Notes: generated by a model not told the origin, from the sequence alone. A stretch of 9,949 nt of DNA from Planctomycetaceae bacterium (GCA_003445035.1 DLVV01000307.1:511-10459), one strand, 5' to 3'. Positions 1 to 8,799 are shown, counted from the stretch's first letter. Translations and numbers: made by a program.

Positions 1-43
1 CGGATTTGCAATCCGCTGCCTTAGTCCACTTGGCTACGGCGCC
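1..43 (-). tRNA. tRNA-Cys (GCA anticodon), 3' part cut off by window edge
   Basis: The minus strand reads as the 5' half of a tRNA. It has a 7-nt acceptor strand GGCGCCG, then TA at positions 8-9, a D arm GCCA...GGC, and an anticodon arm GCGGA with loop TTGCAAA. The anticodon GCA (plus-strand 7-9) decodes cysteine codons UGC and UGU. The anticodon 3' stem begins TCCG and then runs off the window, so the variable, T and 3' acceptor parts are not visible. The 5' end at 43 is set by counting back from the D arm. A promoter lies about 50 nt upstream. Identity is nearly certain; the exact 5' end could be off by one. Confidence 0.88.
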
Positions 44-92
44 CGAATGACAACGCGGCCACCGATCGGGCCGGCTCGCGAGATCGCCGTCG

Positions 93-121
93 ATCCTACG
101 AGTGGCATTTCCAAGCGTCAA
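93..121 (-). promoter_or_regulatory. Sigma70-like promoter for tRNA-Cys
   Basis: On the minus strand there is TTGACG (116-121), exactly 17 nt, then TAGGAT (93-98). These match TTGACA at 5 of 6 and TATAAT at 4 of 6. Transcription would start near position 86, about 43 nt ahead of the tRNA. No open frame separates promoter and tRNA. Inference from consensus and placement only. Confidence 0.5.
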
Positions 122-175
122 GAGAGCCCTGTTGGCGACCCGGACCACGCGGGACAGCAGGCTCACCCCCACTGA

Positions 176-203
176 TTGACACCCGAACAGCGATGGCTAC
201 GAT
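176..203 (+). promoter_or_regulatory. Sigma70-like promoter for the STAS-manA pair
   Basis: A perfect -35 TTGACA (176-181), a 16-nt spacer and TACGAT (198-203, 4 of 6 matches) point toward the STAS gene. Predicted start is around 209-211, giving a leader of about 30 nt. It is arranged back to back with the tRNA-Cys promoter, about 55 bp apart. No experimental support. Confidence 0.55.
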
Positions 204-219
204 GAGGGGCAGACCCCTC
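204..219 (+). other. Perfect 6-bp hairpin at the predicted start of the STAS leader
   Basis: GAGGGG (204-209), loop CAGA and CCCCTC (214-219) form a perfect GC-rich inverted repeat directly after the -10 element, overlapping the predicted start site. It could be a 5'-end stabilising stem-loop or an operator. No T-run follows, so it is not a standard terminator. Confidence 0.4.
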
Positions 220-239
220 CAGTGAACGATTGTTGACCG

Positions 240-608
240 ATGACAGACGACACCTCCATTCAGATCACAGTCGAAAACGATATCACCGTCGTCACCTTCG
301 GCCCGGCACTGAAACACCTCGACGACACCGCGGTCATCGAGTGCCAGGACCTGCTGCTGGCGACCGCCCAGGACGCCTCGCCCCCGCACGTCCTGTTCGA
401 CCTCACCAACGTCCATCTCTTCGGATCGACCTTCATCGAGGTCATCTTCCGGGTCTGGCACCGGCTGAACGCGGAACCCGACGGGCGATTCGGAATCTGT
501 GGCCTCTCCGACTACTGCCTGGAAGTGCTCAAGATCACCCATCTTGATCAACTCTGGAACATCTACCCGTCGTCATCCGAGGCCGTCGCGCAACTGGCCG
601 AGGGATGA
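240..608 (+). CDS. STAS-domain protein, anti-sigma-factor-antagonist-like (122 aa)
   Basis: A single small domain with the STAS layout. A beta-rich N-terminus (VENDITVVTFGPAL, 11-24) leads to the strand VLFDLTNVHLFGS and then an amphipathic helix. The end has the pattern LKITHLDQLWNIYPSSSEAV, where family members usually read LxLTGLDxLFxIYxSxEEA. STAS proteins of this size bind anti-sigma or switch kinases and are controlled by phosphorylation of a Ser/Thr in a DSSG-type motif. Here that motif reads FGSTF (61-65), so S63/T64 remain but the flanking Asp and Gly are replaced. A regulatory role is therefore plausible but the phospho-switch is uncertain. No partner kinase gene is visible. The ATG at 240 gives the full domain; no clear Shine-Dalgarno precedes it. 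Its stop overlaps the manA start as ATGA, so the two are probably cotranscribed and translationally coupled. Confidence 0.8.
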   Translation: MTDDTSIQITVENDITVVTFGPALKHLDDTAVIECQDLLLATAQDASPPHVLFDLTNVHLFGSTFIEVIFRVWHRLNAEPDGRFGICGLSDYCLEVLKITHLDQLWNIYPSSSEAVAQLAEG

Positions 609-1587
609 GCGGTCACGCCGTGCCTGACACGCCGCTCGGCCCGCTGAACTTCCGTCCCCTGCTGCGACGAGCCATCTGGGGCGGCACCAACCTCGCGACG
701 CAACTCGACAAGCCGTCCGGTCACCTCGACGACTGCAGCGAGAGCTGGGAAATCGTCGACCTGGAAGACCACCAGAGCGTCGTCGAAGGCGGCCCCGTCG
801 ACGGATGGACACTGAAGCGGCTGGTCGCCGAACGCGGCAGCGAACTGCTGGGACGGCACGCCCCGCTGGAATCGTTCCCGTTGCTGATCAAGTTTCTTGA
901 CGCGACAGACCGGCTCTCGCTGCAGGTTCACCCCGATGACGCCAGCGCCGCACGACATCACCCCGGGTATCGCGGCAAGACCGAAGCCTGGTACATCCTG
1001 TCCAGCAGGCCCGGCAGCCGACTGTGGGTCGGGCTTCACCCGGGGACCACGCCGGAGCAATTGGCCACGGCCCTGGAGACCGGCGACATCGATTCCTGCG
1101 TGGACAGCTTCGAGGTCCGGGCTGGCCAAAGTGTCGTCGTGCCCGCCGGAACAATCCACGCCATCGGCGAGGGGATCGTGCTGGCCGAGATCCAGCAACC
1201 CAGCGACCTCACCTACCGGCTACACGACTGGGATCGCGTCGGTGCCGACGGGCAACCACGCCAACTCGATCTCCAGCGAGGACTGGAAGCCGTCAACCAC
1301 TCCACCCCGCCCATTGTCCCGTCAACACCGTCAGACGCCCAGACGCCGTGTGATTCGCAGTGCCTGGTTGACCGTTCCGAATTCCAGGTCGATCTCCGCC
1401 GCGTGCAGGGCCGCGACGAATGGACTCTCGACGACCGCTGCCGCATCCTGACGGTGGTCCAGGGCGAGGGAACCCTGGAAGTCGACGGGACTGACTGCGA
1501 GTTGCCGATTGGCCGCACCGTGATACTGCCGGCCGCTGTCGAGCAAGCGGCCCTCACGAGCCAACACGGCCTGGCGGTGCTCGACAG

Positions 1588-1600
<13 letters not shown>
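605..1600 (+). CDS. manA: Class I mannose-6-phosphate isomerase (ManA)
   Basis: Zinc-dependent cytoplasmic enzyme interconverting mannose 6-phosphate and fructose 6-phosphate. It feeds GDP-mannose and polysaccharide synthesis or mannose use. The 331-aa length fits the short Bacillus-type ManA. Visible motifs: RAIWGGTNLA near the start (22-31); QVHPDD with Q107 and H109; KTEAWYIL with E127; PAGTIHAIGEG with H185; and QQPSDLTYRLHDW with R205. The Q/H/E/H set is the expected zinc site and R205 the expected catalytic arginine. A C-terminal cupin-like part follows from about 255 (ILTVVQGEGTLEVDG). The ATG at 605 overlaps the STAS stop by 4 bp, which supports this start and coupling. The 3' end overlaps the convergent glnD by 13 bp (1588-1600), so neither gene has room for its own terminator there. 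Confidence 0.96.
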
Positions 1601-4648
<3,048 letters not shown>

Positions 4649-4654
4649 TCACCG

Positions 4655-4685
4655 ACCTGCCGATCGGCCAGCAGGTATTATTCTA
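4655..4685 (-). promoter_or_regulatory. AT-rich -10-like element and dyad in the amtB-glnB gap
   Basis: The 81-bp gap holds an unusually AT-rich patch (4676-4689). On the minus strand it contains TAGAAT (4680-4685), 5 of 6 to the sigma70 -10. No convincing -35 is found at 16-18 nt. Just downstream, ACCTGC and GCAGGT (arms 4671-4676 and 4655-4660) flank a centre containing the palindrome GCCGATCGGC (4659-4668). This may be a secondary glnB promoter with an operator, or a hairpin between cistrons. There is no T-run after it, so termination is unlikely. Confidence 0.3.
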
Positions 4686-4702
4686 AATTGCGGACTCGCG
4701 GA

Positions 4703-6070
4703 CTAGAGAAAGATGTATCCCTCTTCGCCGTGTTGGTTCAGATCGAGCCCCTCGCGTTCCCCGTCCGGATCAACCCGCAACCCGATCGTGGCCCGCAGCA
4801 CCAACAGCAACAGCAGCGTGCCGACGATCGCAAGGGCCGTGGTGGCCAGGATTCCGGCGACCTGGTTGATGAACTGGCCGGTGGCCCCGTACACCAGGCC
4901 GTTGAACTCCTCCCCGCCCGTCACCGCCGGCGAGGCCAGTACACCGGCCATCAGCAACCCCAGCACTCCGCTGGTGCCGTGAACACCAAAGACGTCCAGT
5001 GAATCGTCGAACCCCAGTCGGTTCTTGACGCTGGTGCACATCACGTAACAGATCAGCCCGGCCAGCAATCCGATCACGAGGCCCGAGAGCGGGCTGACTG
5101 CCCCGCAGGCCGGAGTGATACAGGCCAGCCCGGCCACACCACCGGTGCAGGCTCCCAGCACCGTCGGTCGCCCGGACTGGATCCACTCGATCGCCATCCA
5201 GCCCAAAAGCCCTGTCGCTCCGGCCAGGTGAGTCGTCACGAAGGCGTTGGCCGCCAGGGCATTGACGCCCAGCGCACTGCCGGCATTGAAACCGAACCAG
5301 CCGACCCACAGCAGTGCTGCGCCGATCGCGGTGTACGTCAGGTTGTGAGGTGGCATCGCTTCTCGGCCAAAACCGACCCGCGGCCCCATCAACAGGCAGC
5401 AGACCAGGGCCGCAACGCCGGAACTGAGATGGACGACCGCTCCACCGGCGAAATCCAGCAGTGGAAACGACGCGTCGGGATTCCCCGAACACAACCAGCC
5501 ATCCGCGGCCCAGACCCAGTGCGCCAGCGGGCAGTACACCAACAGGCCCCACAGCACCGAGAAGACGCACATCGCCGAAAATTTCATCCGCTCGGCAAAC
5601 GCACCGCAAATCAACGCCGGAGTGATGACGAAGAACATCATCTGGAACACCATGTGGACCGACGTCGGCAGCGTGCCGGTCATCGGCACCACCACGTTCC
5701 CCTCAACCCACTCCGGCAGCACGCCGGCCAACAACAGGTGATCACCACCACCGATGAAACCTCCCAGCACGCTCTTGCCGAACGCGAAGCTGTAGCCACA
5801 CACGACCCACACGACCGACATCAACCCGATCAGCGCCGCACACTGCATCAGGACGCTCAGCACATTCTTTTTCCGGACCAGTCCGCCGTAGAAGAGTGCC
5901 AGGCCGGGTGCTGTCATCATCAGCACCAATGCCGAACAAACAAGCACCCACGCGGTGTCGGCCTTTACGGCCGCGTCGTCGAGTGTCACCGGTGTTGCGT
6001 CCTCTGCAACGGCCGATGCGGGCGCAAACACCAGCAGGATTCCGAAGGCCAACCATAGACTTCGTGACAT
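4703..6070 (-). CDS. amtB: Ammonium transporter (Amt/AmtB family)
   Basis: Inner-membrane trimeric ammonium channel, 455 aa. An N-terminal signal peptide (about 1-22, ending AVA before EDATP) is followed by hydrophobic segments consistent with the family's 11 helices. Family marks: TAPGLALFYGGLVRKKN (53-69); GAFAERMKF (156-164); PLAHWVW, whose W187 matches the periplasmic-site Trp; DFAGGAVVHLSSG with H214; AFVTT with F277; and DVFGVHGTSG with H364. H214 and H364 are the twin pore histidines. The cytoplasmic tail has the P-II-contacting pattern ending HGEEGY. The start chosen is the ATG at 6070, directly before the signal peptide. The frame stays open upstream to 6397, but that stretch reads like no membrane protein, overlaps the divergent gene and contains the sigma54 promoter. 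It is first in the presumed amtB-glnB-glnD operon. Confidence 0.96.
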   Translation of the reverse strand: MSRSLWLAFGILLVFAPASAVAEDATPVTLDDAAVKADTAWVLVCSALVLMMTAPGLALFYGGLVRKKNVLSVLMQCAALIGLMSVVWVVCGYSFAFGKSVLGGFIGGGDHLLLAGVLPEWVEGNVVVPMTGTLPTSVHMVFQMMFFVITPALICGAFAERMKFSAMCVFSVLWGLLVYCPLAHWVWAADGWLCSGNPDASFPLLDFAGGAVVHLSSGVAALVCCLLMGPRVGFGREAMPPHNLTYTAIGAALLWVGWFGFNAGSALGVNALAANAFVTTHLAGATGLLGWMAIEWIQSGRPTVLGACTGGVAGLACITPACGAVSPLSGLVIGLLAGLICYVMCTSVKNRLGFDDSLDVFGVHGTSGVLGLLMAGVLASPAVTGGEEFNGLVYGATGQFINQVAGILATTALAIVGTLLLLLVLRATIGLRVDPDGEREGLDLNQHGEEGYIFL

Positions 6071-6111
6071 GTTCACCGTCTCTCGGATTCTCGCGTCCTC
6101 AACACACCGAT

Positions 6112-6124
6112 GCCCGATCCGGGC
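6112..6124 (-). other. Small hairpin in the amtB leader
   Basis: GCCCG, ATC, CGGGC form a perfect 5-bp stem with a 3-nt loop about 42-54 nt upstream of the amtB start. It lies within the predicted 166-nt leader and may affect translation or be incidental in GC-rich DNA. Confidence 0.25.
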
Positions 6125-6211
6125 TCGATCACAGGCCTGGCCCGGGTTCTCAACCGCCCCCTCTGGATCCACACCACGGCGTCCACTAGGATTCGGCCGC
6201 GGGGTGTCACG

Positions 6212-6237
6212 GTTGTCGAAACCCGGGCACCGACAAC
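6212..6237 (-). promoter_or_regulatory. 26-bp dyad at the predicted amtB transcription start
   Basis: Arms GTTGTCG (6212-6218) and CGACAAC (6231-6237) are perfect inverted repeats. The palindrome CCCGGG (6222-6227) is centred on exactly the same axis, so 20 of 26 bases are symmetric. It begins at the base just before the +1 predicted from the sigma54 promoter (6236). It could be a DNA-binding site overlapping the start or a stem-loop at the very 5' end of the amtB mRNA. Symmetry is seen; function is inferred. Confidence 0.45.
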
Positions 6238-6246
6238 AAAGTCGGA

Positions 6247-6262
6247 TGCAACTTCTATGCCA
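6247..6262 (-). promoter_or_regulatory. Sigma54 (-24/-12) promoter of amtB-glnB-glnD
   Basis: The minus strand reads TGGCATAGAAGTTGCA. The sigma54 consensus is TGGCAC, five bases, TTGCA/T. Only one conserved hexamer base differs (C to T at the sixth position). The key GG (6261-6260) and GC (6249-6248) are exactly 12 bp apart as required. Predicted +1 is 6236, giving a 166-nt leader to the amtB ATG. In many bacteria amtB-glnK operons are transcribed by sigma54 under NtrC, so the context is ideal. I did not recognise NtrC half-sites upstream. Confidence 0.75.
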
Positions 6263-6275
6263 CCTCTCGGCAGAA

Positions 6276-6291
6276 TCTCTCAAACGAGAGA
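6276..6291. repeat. Inverted repeat between the divergent genes
   Basis: TCTCTC (6276-6281), AAAC and GAGAGA (6286-6291) form a perfect 6-bp inverted repeat. It lies 14 bp upstream of the sigma54 -24 element and 56 bp before the prepilin-peptidase start. It could be an operator shared by the divergent genes. No match to a known site was recognised. Confidence 0.3.
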
Positions 6292-6347
6292 CGATCGCCG
6301 GGGGAACTCGTGGATGACCGGATGAGCCGGAGAGCGGTGAATCGGCG

Positions 6348-7334
6348 ATGCAATTCAACGACCTGGGCACGACCGCCGGCATACTGATCGTCGCCACCGC
6401 CGGACTGCTCGGGATTGTTCTGGGGCCGTTGCTGGACAGGTACGTTGTCAGGCTGGGAGCCGATCGTCCGCGTCAAGGATGGATGTCGATTGCCCTGGGG
6501 TTGGGCTGGCTGCTGCTCGGTGGGGCGATGATCCTGGGCGGATGCCAGCGGATCCCTTATGTCGACCCCGATGCCGCCGGCCGCTGGGGCCGCGTGTTCT
6601 ACCACGGCGTACTGGTCGCGCTGATGCTGGCGGCAACGTGGTACGACCTGAGACACACCGAGATCCCCGACGGCATCACCGTGCCCGGAATGCTCATCGG
6701 CCTCGGATGTGCCACGCTCTCGGGCGATCTGCAGATGATCCACCTCTGGATGGACTGGAACCCGGTCGCCGAACACCTGCACGGGGGAGACGTGGTGATC
6801 CCCGAGTGGATCCGAGAACACCGTCACTGGCACGGGTTGGCCTGGAGCGCCGCCGGGCTGGCCTGCGGAGGGGGGCTGACGTGGCTGGTCCGTTCGGTTT
6901 CGGGGCTGGTGCTGGGCCGCGAGTCTTTGGGCCTGGGCGACGTGACGCTGATGGCGATGATCGGCAGTTTCGTGGGATGGCAACCGGTGCTGTTCATCTT
7001 CCTGCTGGCGCCGTTTTGCGGCCTGGTCGTCGGGCTGTTGGCACGGGTGCTGACCAACCGCCCGTTCGTGCCTTATGGGCCGTTCCTGGCGGCGGCCGCC
7101 TCGGTGGTCCTGCTGGCCTGGCGATGGATCTGGCTGTTCCCCCCCAACTCGCCCCGCGGTGGCTTCGCCGTCCGAAACCTCTTCGGTGACGCCGTCAGCC
7201 TGGCGATCCTGGGCGGGGCGGCCCTGGCGGCCTTCTGCCTGCTGCTGGTCATTGTTCGGCTGTACGGAGCAATCCCGGTCCGAGGTCGTGACAACAACCG
7301 ACCCGAGACGCCCCACCCGCCGCCTGACGCCTAG
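6348..7334 (+). CDS. Prepilin peptidase, A24 family, without N-terminal cysteine domain
   Basis: Polytopic inner-membrane aspartyl protease of the type IV prepilin peptidase family, which cuts leader peptides of pilins and type II secretion pseudopilins. The two catalytic aspartates are seen: D100 in TWYDLRHTEIPD, and D198 in the GLGDVTLMAMIGSFVGW segment (the GxGD motif). PYGPFLAAAA (242-251) matches the conserved end of the catalytic core. About eight hydrophobic segments are present in 328 aa. The usual N-terminal CxxC...CxxC methyltransferase loop is absent; a short segment with C66 stands there. A hydrophilic insert (about 127-163, with several His, Trp and Asp) separates the two halves of the active site. 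The C-terminal tail is Pro-rich. The frame has a stop at 6315-6317 and no earlier start, which fixes the ATG at 6348; GGAGAG lies rather far upstream. No pilin or secretion genes adjoin. The stop TAG overlaps the convergent gene's stop. Confidence 0.87.
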   Translation: MQFNDLGTTAGILIVATAGLLGIVLGPLLDRYVVRLGADRPRQGWMSIALGLGWLLLGGAMILGGCQRIPYVDPDAAGRWGRVFYHGVLVALMLAATWYDLRHTEIPDGITVPGMLIGLGCATLSGDLQMIHLWMDWNPVAEHLHGGDVVIPEWIREHRHWHGLAWSAAGLACGGGLTWLVRSVSGLVLGRESLGLGDVTLMAMIGSFVGWQPVLFIFLLAPFCGLVVGLLARVLTNRPFVPYGPFLAAAASVVLLAWRWIWLFPPNSPRGGFAVRNLFGDAVSLAILGGAALAAFCLLLVIVRLYGAIPVRGRDNNRPETPHPPPDA

Positions 7335-7591
7335 TCCGGTGAATCCGACTTGATGTCCAGCCGACGGGCGAGTTGGTCATAGTCGACCAGTTGATCCACG
7401 TCCCCGGGAACCACGTCCGACACCAGGTCCTCGACCTGCTGCCTGGCCGCGGCACGCGCCCGGATATAGGTCCCGGGCCTGAGCCGCCTGAGGACATTCA
7501 GGAAAGTACGCGTGGCGGGATCGACCGCCAATTGCCAACCGGTCGGCCACTTCGACCGGACCGGCTTGGAAAAGGTTGCCAACGAGCCCAT
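7331..7591 (-). CDS. Hypothetical protein, 86 aa
   Basis: I do not recognise this protein. It begins MGSLATFSKPVRSKWPTGWQ, followed by an Arg-rich stretch (TRTFLNVLRRLRPGTYIRARAAARQQ, about 28-52 by position), and ends with an acidic helical part (VEDLVSDVVPGDVDQLVDYDQLARRLDI, 53-80). There is no signal peptide or membrane segment, so it is probably cytoplasmic. The start at 7591 is chosen because AAGGGGG lies about 6-8 nt upstream. The same frame could begin at 7714 (GTG) or 7699 (ATG), but without such a site. Its stop shares the CTAG at 7331-7334 with the convergent prepilin peptidase. It lies 204 bp downstream of fur on the same strand and may have its own promoter. Confidence 0.6.
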   Translation of the reverse strand: MGSLATFSKPVRSKWPTGWQLAVDPATRTFLNVLRRLRPGTYIRARAAARQQVEDLVSDVVPGDVDQLVDYDQLARRLDIKSDSPD

Positions 7592-7697
7592 GGAACCCCC
7601 TTCGGCTCGGAACTTCTGGAACCCGGTGCTGCAGCGACGACGGTTCGACTCCGAGTGATCAAGGTGCCGCCCGGCAGGGCCCGCGACAGTGCGCGAC

Positions 7698-7727
7698 ATA
7701 CTCAGACACCCCACCCACCAGTGTCAA
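7698..7727 (-). promoter_or_regulatory. Possible sigma70 promoter for the 86-aa gene
   Basis: The minus strand carries a perfect -35 TTGACA (7722-7727). At 17-18 nt the -10 candidates are weak: TGAGTA (7699-7704) or GAGTAT (7698-7703). The start would fall about 100 nt upstream of the ATG at 7591. Supported mainly by the -35 and its position in a 204-bp gap. Confidence 0.3.
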
Positions 7728-7747
7728 TATCGCCCGCGGGAGAAATC

Positions 7748-7767
7748 CGCCACGCCACGCCACGCCA
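7748..7767. repeat. Short tandem repeat, four copies of CGCCA
   Basis: Four perfect consecutive CGCCA units followed by a partial CG and then a G-rich run (7777-7784). It lies about 30 bp past the fur stop, outside coding sequence. A likely slippage-prone tract that could vary in copy number between strains. The rest of the 7592-7795 gap holds the possible promoter above and nothing else I recognise. Confidence 0.8.
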
Positions 7768-7795
7768 CGGCAGGGCAGGGGGGGCGACATTGTGC

Positions 7796-8293
7796 CTAGA
7801 GCATGTCGAGCTTGGGGTGTCGCCCTCGAGACCCCCGGCAACATTCGTCACAGGTTCCGTAGACTTCCAGCCGGTGTCCGGACTGGCGGAAGCCATGAGT
7901 CGCCGACACCGCCGAGACCACCTTGGCGATCTCGGTAGCCGGAAATTCGGTCAACGACCCGCACTCACCACAGATCAGGTGATCGTGCTGGGGATAGCCG
8001 TAGTCGTGTTCAAAGACGTCCCGCCCGTTGGCCCGGGCCACCTTCCGCAGCAATCCGGACCGTTCCAGTTCCTGCAACGTCCGGTAAACCGTCGCCCGAC
8101 TGACCCGGCGATCATCCGAAGGCGCCGTCAACGTCGAAACCAGTTCCTCGCGGTCAAAGTGCTCGTGCGACGAGAACACCTGTTCCAGCACGATGTCACG
8201 TTCGCGAGTCAGTCTCTTGTTCTGCGTCGAGAGATACTCGCGAAATTTGTCGCGGGGCGAGACGGCAACCGATACCGATTCCAGATCGCTCAC
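7796..8293 (-). CDS. fur: Fur-family metal-responsive transcriptional regulator
   Basis: A 165-aa cytoplasmic repressor. An N-terminal winged helix-turn-helix has the recognition helix RVSRATVYRTLQELERSGLL (63-82). The C-terminal dimerisation and metal-binding domain follows. Metal ligands seen: H43 and H45 (SHEHF); QHDHLICGECG with H103, D104, H105, C108 and C111; E116; H140 (SGHRLEVYGTC); and a second CxxC at C148/C151. The paired CxxC motifs form the structural zinc site. The HDH, E and H set is the sensing site of Fur; Zur and PerR share much of this, so the metal (Fe, Zn or Mn) is not settled. The start is GTG at 8293 with GGGAGAG about 6 nt upstream; the ATG at 8298 is out of frame. It follows the 131-aa gene by 34 bp and may be cotranscribed with it. 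I saw no Fur-box-like sequence in the flanks. Confidence 0.93.
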   Translation of the reverse strand: MSDLESVSVAVSPRDKFREYLSTQNKRLTRERDIVLEQVFSSHEHFDREELVSTLTAPSDDRRVSRATVYRTLQELERSGLLRKVARANGRDVFEHDYGYPQHDHLICGECGSLTEFPATEIAKVVSAVSATHGFRQSGHRLEVYGTCDECCRGSRGRHPKLDML

Positions 8294-8327
8294 ACCATCT
8301 CTCCCGGCGACCGTTCAGTCTCCACGA

Positions 8328-8723
8328 TTAGCTCGTCGCCCTGAGTTGATCAAGAGTCGCCTGGTAGGCTTCGAGATGCGACGTCACGTCGGCTTCTCCG
8401 TAACCCTGTGACACCCAGAACCGGCGCTGCCCCTCGAGAATCGCCGAAGCCTCGTCCGGCGTCTGCTCGGCCAACCAGTTTGCATGCGAAGGATCAACCG
8501 ACAGTGCCGGCAGCGTGGATCCGGTCGACGCAACTTCCCCGACCGCTTCGGTCCCGGCCACCGGCGCACCGGCTTCGACCTGGGCCTGGGCCTCGGGAGA
8601 AAATTCCACCCGGTCGACGGCGTCGGCTGGCGCCACGTCGCTGGAGGGCGTCACGGTCTCGGGAGGCTGAATCGGCTGAAGGGGCTGATTGCCACCAATC
8701 GGAGCGGGGCCGGTCACTTCCAT
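8328..8723 (-). CDS. Small Pro-rich protein with planctomycete FlgM-like N-terminal pattern (131 aa)
   Basis: The N-terminal third is low-complexity and rich in Pro, Gln and Ala (MEVTGPAPIGGNQPLQPIQP). A motif DRVEFSPEAQAQVEAG (37-52) follows, then an Ala/Gly/Thr linker. A C-terminal helical part starts at about 76 (DPSHANWLAEQ...EGQRRFWVSQGYGEADVTSHLEAYQATLDQLRATS by region). From memory, the opening and the later SPEAQ-type motif resemble short planctomycete proteins annotated as FlgM-like anti-sigma factors. The C-terminal half does not show the expected FlgM helix pattern, so I do not assign a function. The ATG at 8723 is chosen because AGGA lies 9-10 nt upstream; an alternative at 8759 adds 12 residues without such a site. 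No signal peptide or membrane segment. fur begins 34 bp after its stop. Confidence 0.7.
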   Translation of the reverse strand: MEVTGPAPIGGNQPLQPIQPPETVTPSSDVAPADAVDRVEFSPEAQAQVEAGAPVAGTEAVGEVASTGSTLPALSVDPSHANWLAEQTPDEASAILEGQRRFWVSQGYGEADVTSHLEAYQATLDQLRATS

Positions 8724-8777
8724 GTCGGCATTTCCTAGCAGATGGAGTCCACCGGTCATTCACCACGACCGGCGTCC

Positions 8778-8799
8778 TCGAGATCATACCGGATCTCGA
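8778..8799 (-). other. 8-bp inverted repeat downstream of ltaE, possible factor-dependent or weak terminator
   Basis: TCGAGATC (8778-8785), loop ATACCG and GATCTCGA (8792-8799) make a perfect 8-bp stem about 40 bp after the ltaE stop. A second palindrome TGGCCGGCCA lies at 8821-8830. Neither is followed by a T-run on the minus strand, so intrinsic termination is doubtful. They sit in the 115-bp gap before the 131-aa gene and could separate the two units. Confidence 0.35.

Noticed and set aside
4657..4672. Second sigma54 promoter in front of glnB (TGGC...GGC)
   Set aside because: The GG-to-GC distance is 9 bp, not 12, and the -12 element lacks TTGC.
5228..6058. Plus-strand open frame (276 codons) opposite amtB
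   Set aside because: It is the His/Gln/Arg-rich shadow of a membrane protein gene.
6071..6246. Glutamine-type riboswitch or other known structured leader before amtB
   Set aside because: I see only short stems and no recognisable conserved riboswitch core; the long leader alone is not enough.
6071..6397. N-terminal extension of AmtB up to position 6397
   Set aside because: The frame is open, but the added residues are polar and unrelated to Amt proteins, precede a good signal peptide, overlap the divergent gene and cross the sigma54 promoter.
6255..7316. Minus-strand open frame (353 codons) opposite the prepilin peptidase
   Set aside because: Its translation is rich in Gln, Pro, Arg and Asp with no domain, and it covers a gene with intact catalytic motifs and the sigma54 promoter.
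7592..7714. Longer start (7714 or 7699) for the 86-aa protein
   Set aside because: There is no ribosome site there, the extension would run through the weak -10 region, and the start at 7591 has a strong AAGGGGG.
7748..7767. CRISPR-like repeats
   Set aside because: The units are 5 bp in direct tandem without spacers, and there are no cas genes.
7373..8344. Plus-strand open frame (323 codons) opposite fur and the 86-aa gene
   Set aside because: It spans two genes and their gap on the other strand and shows no recognisable domain.
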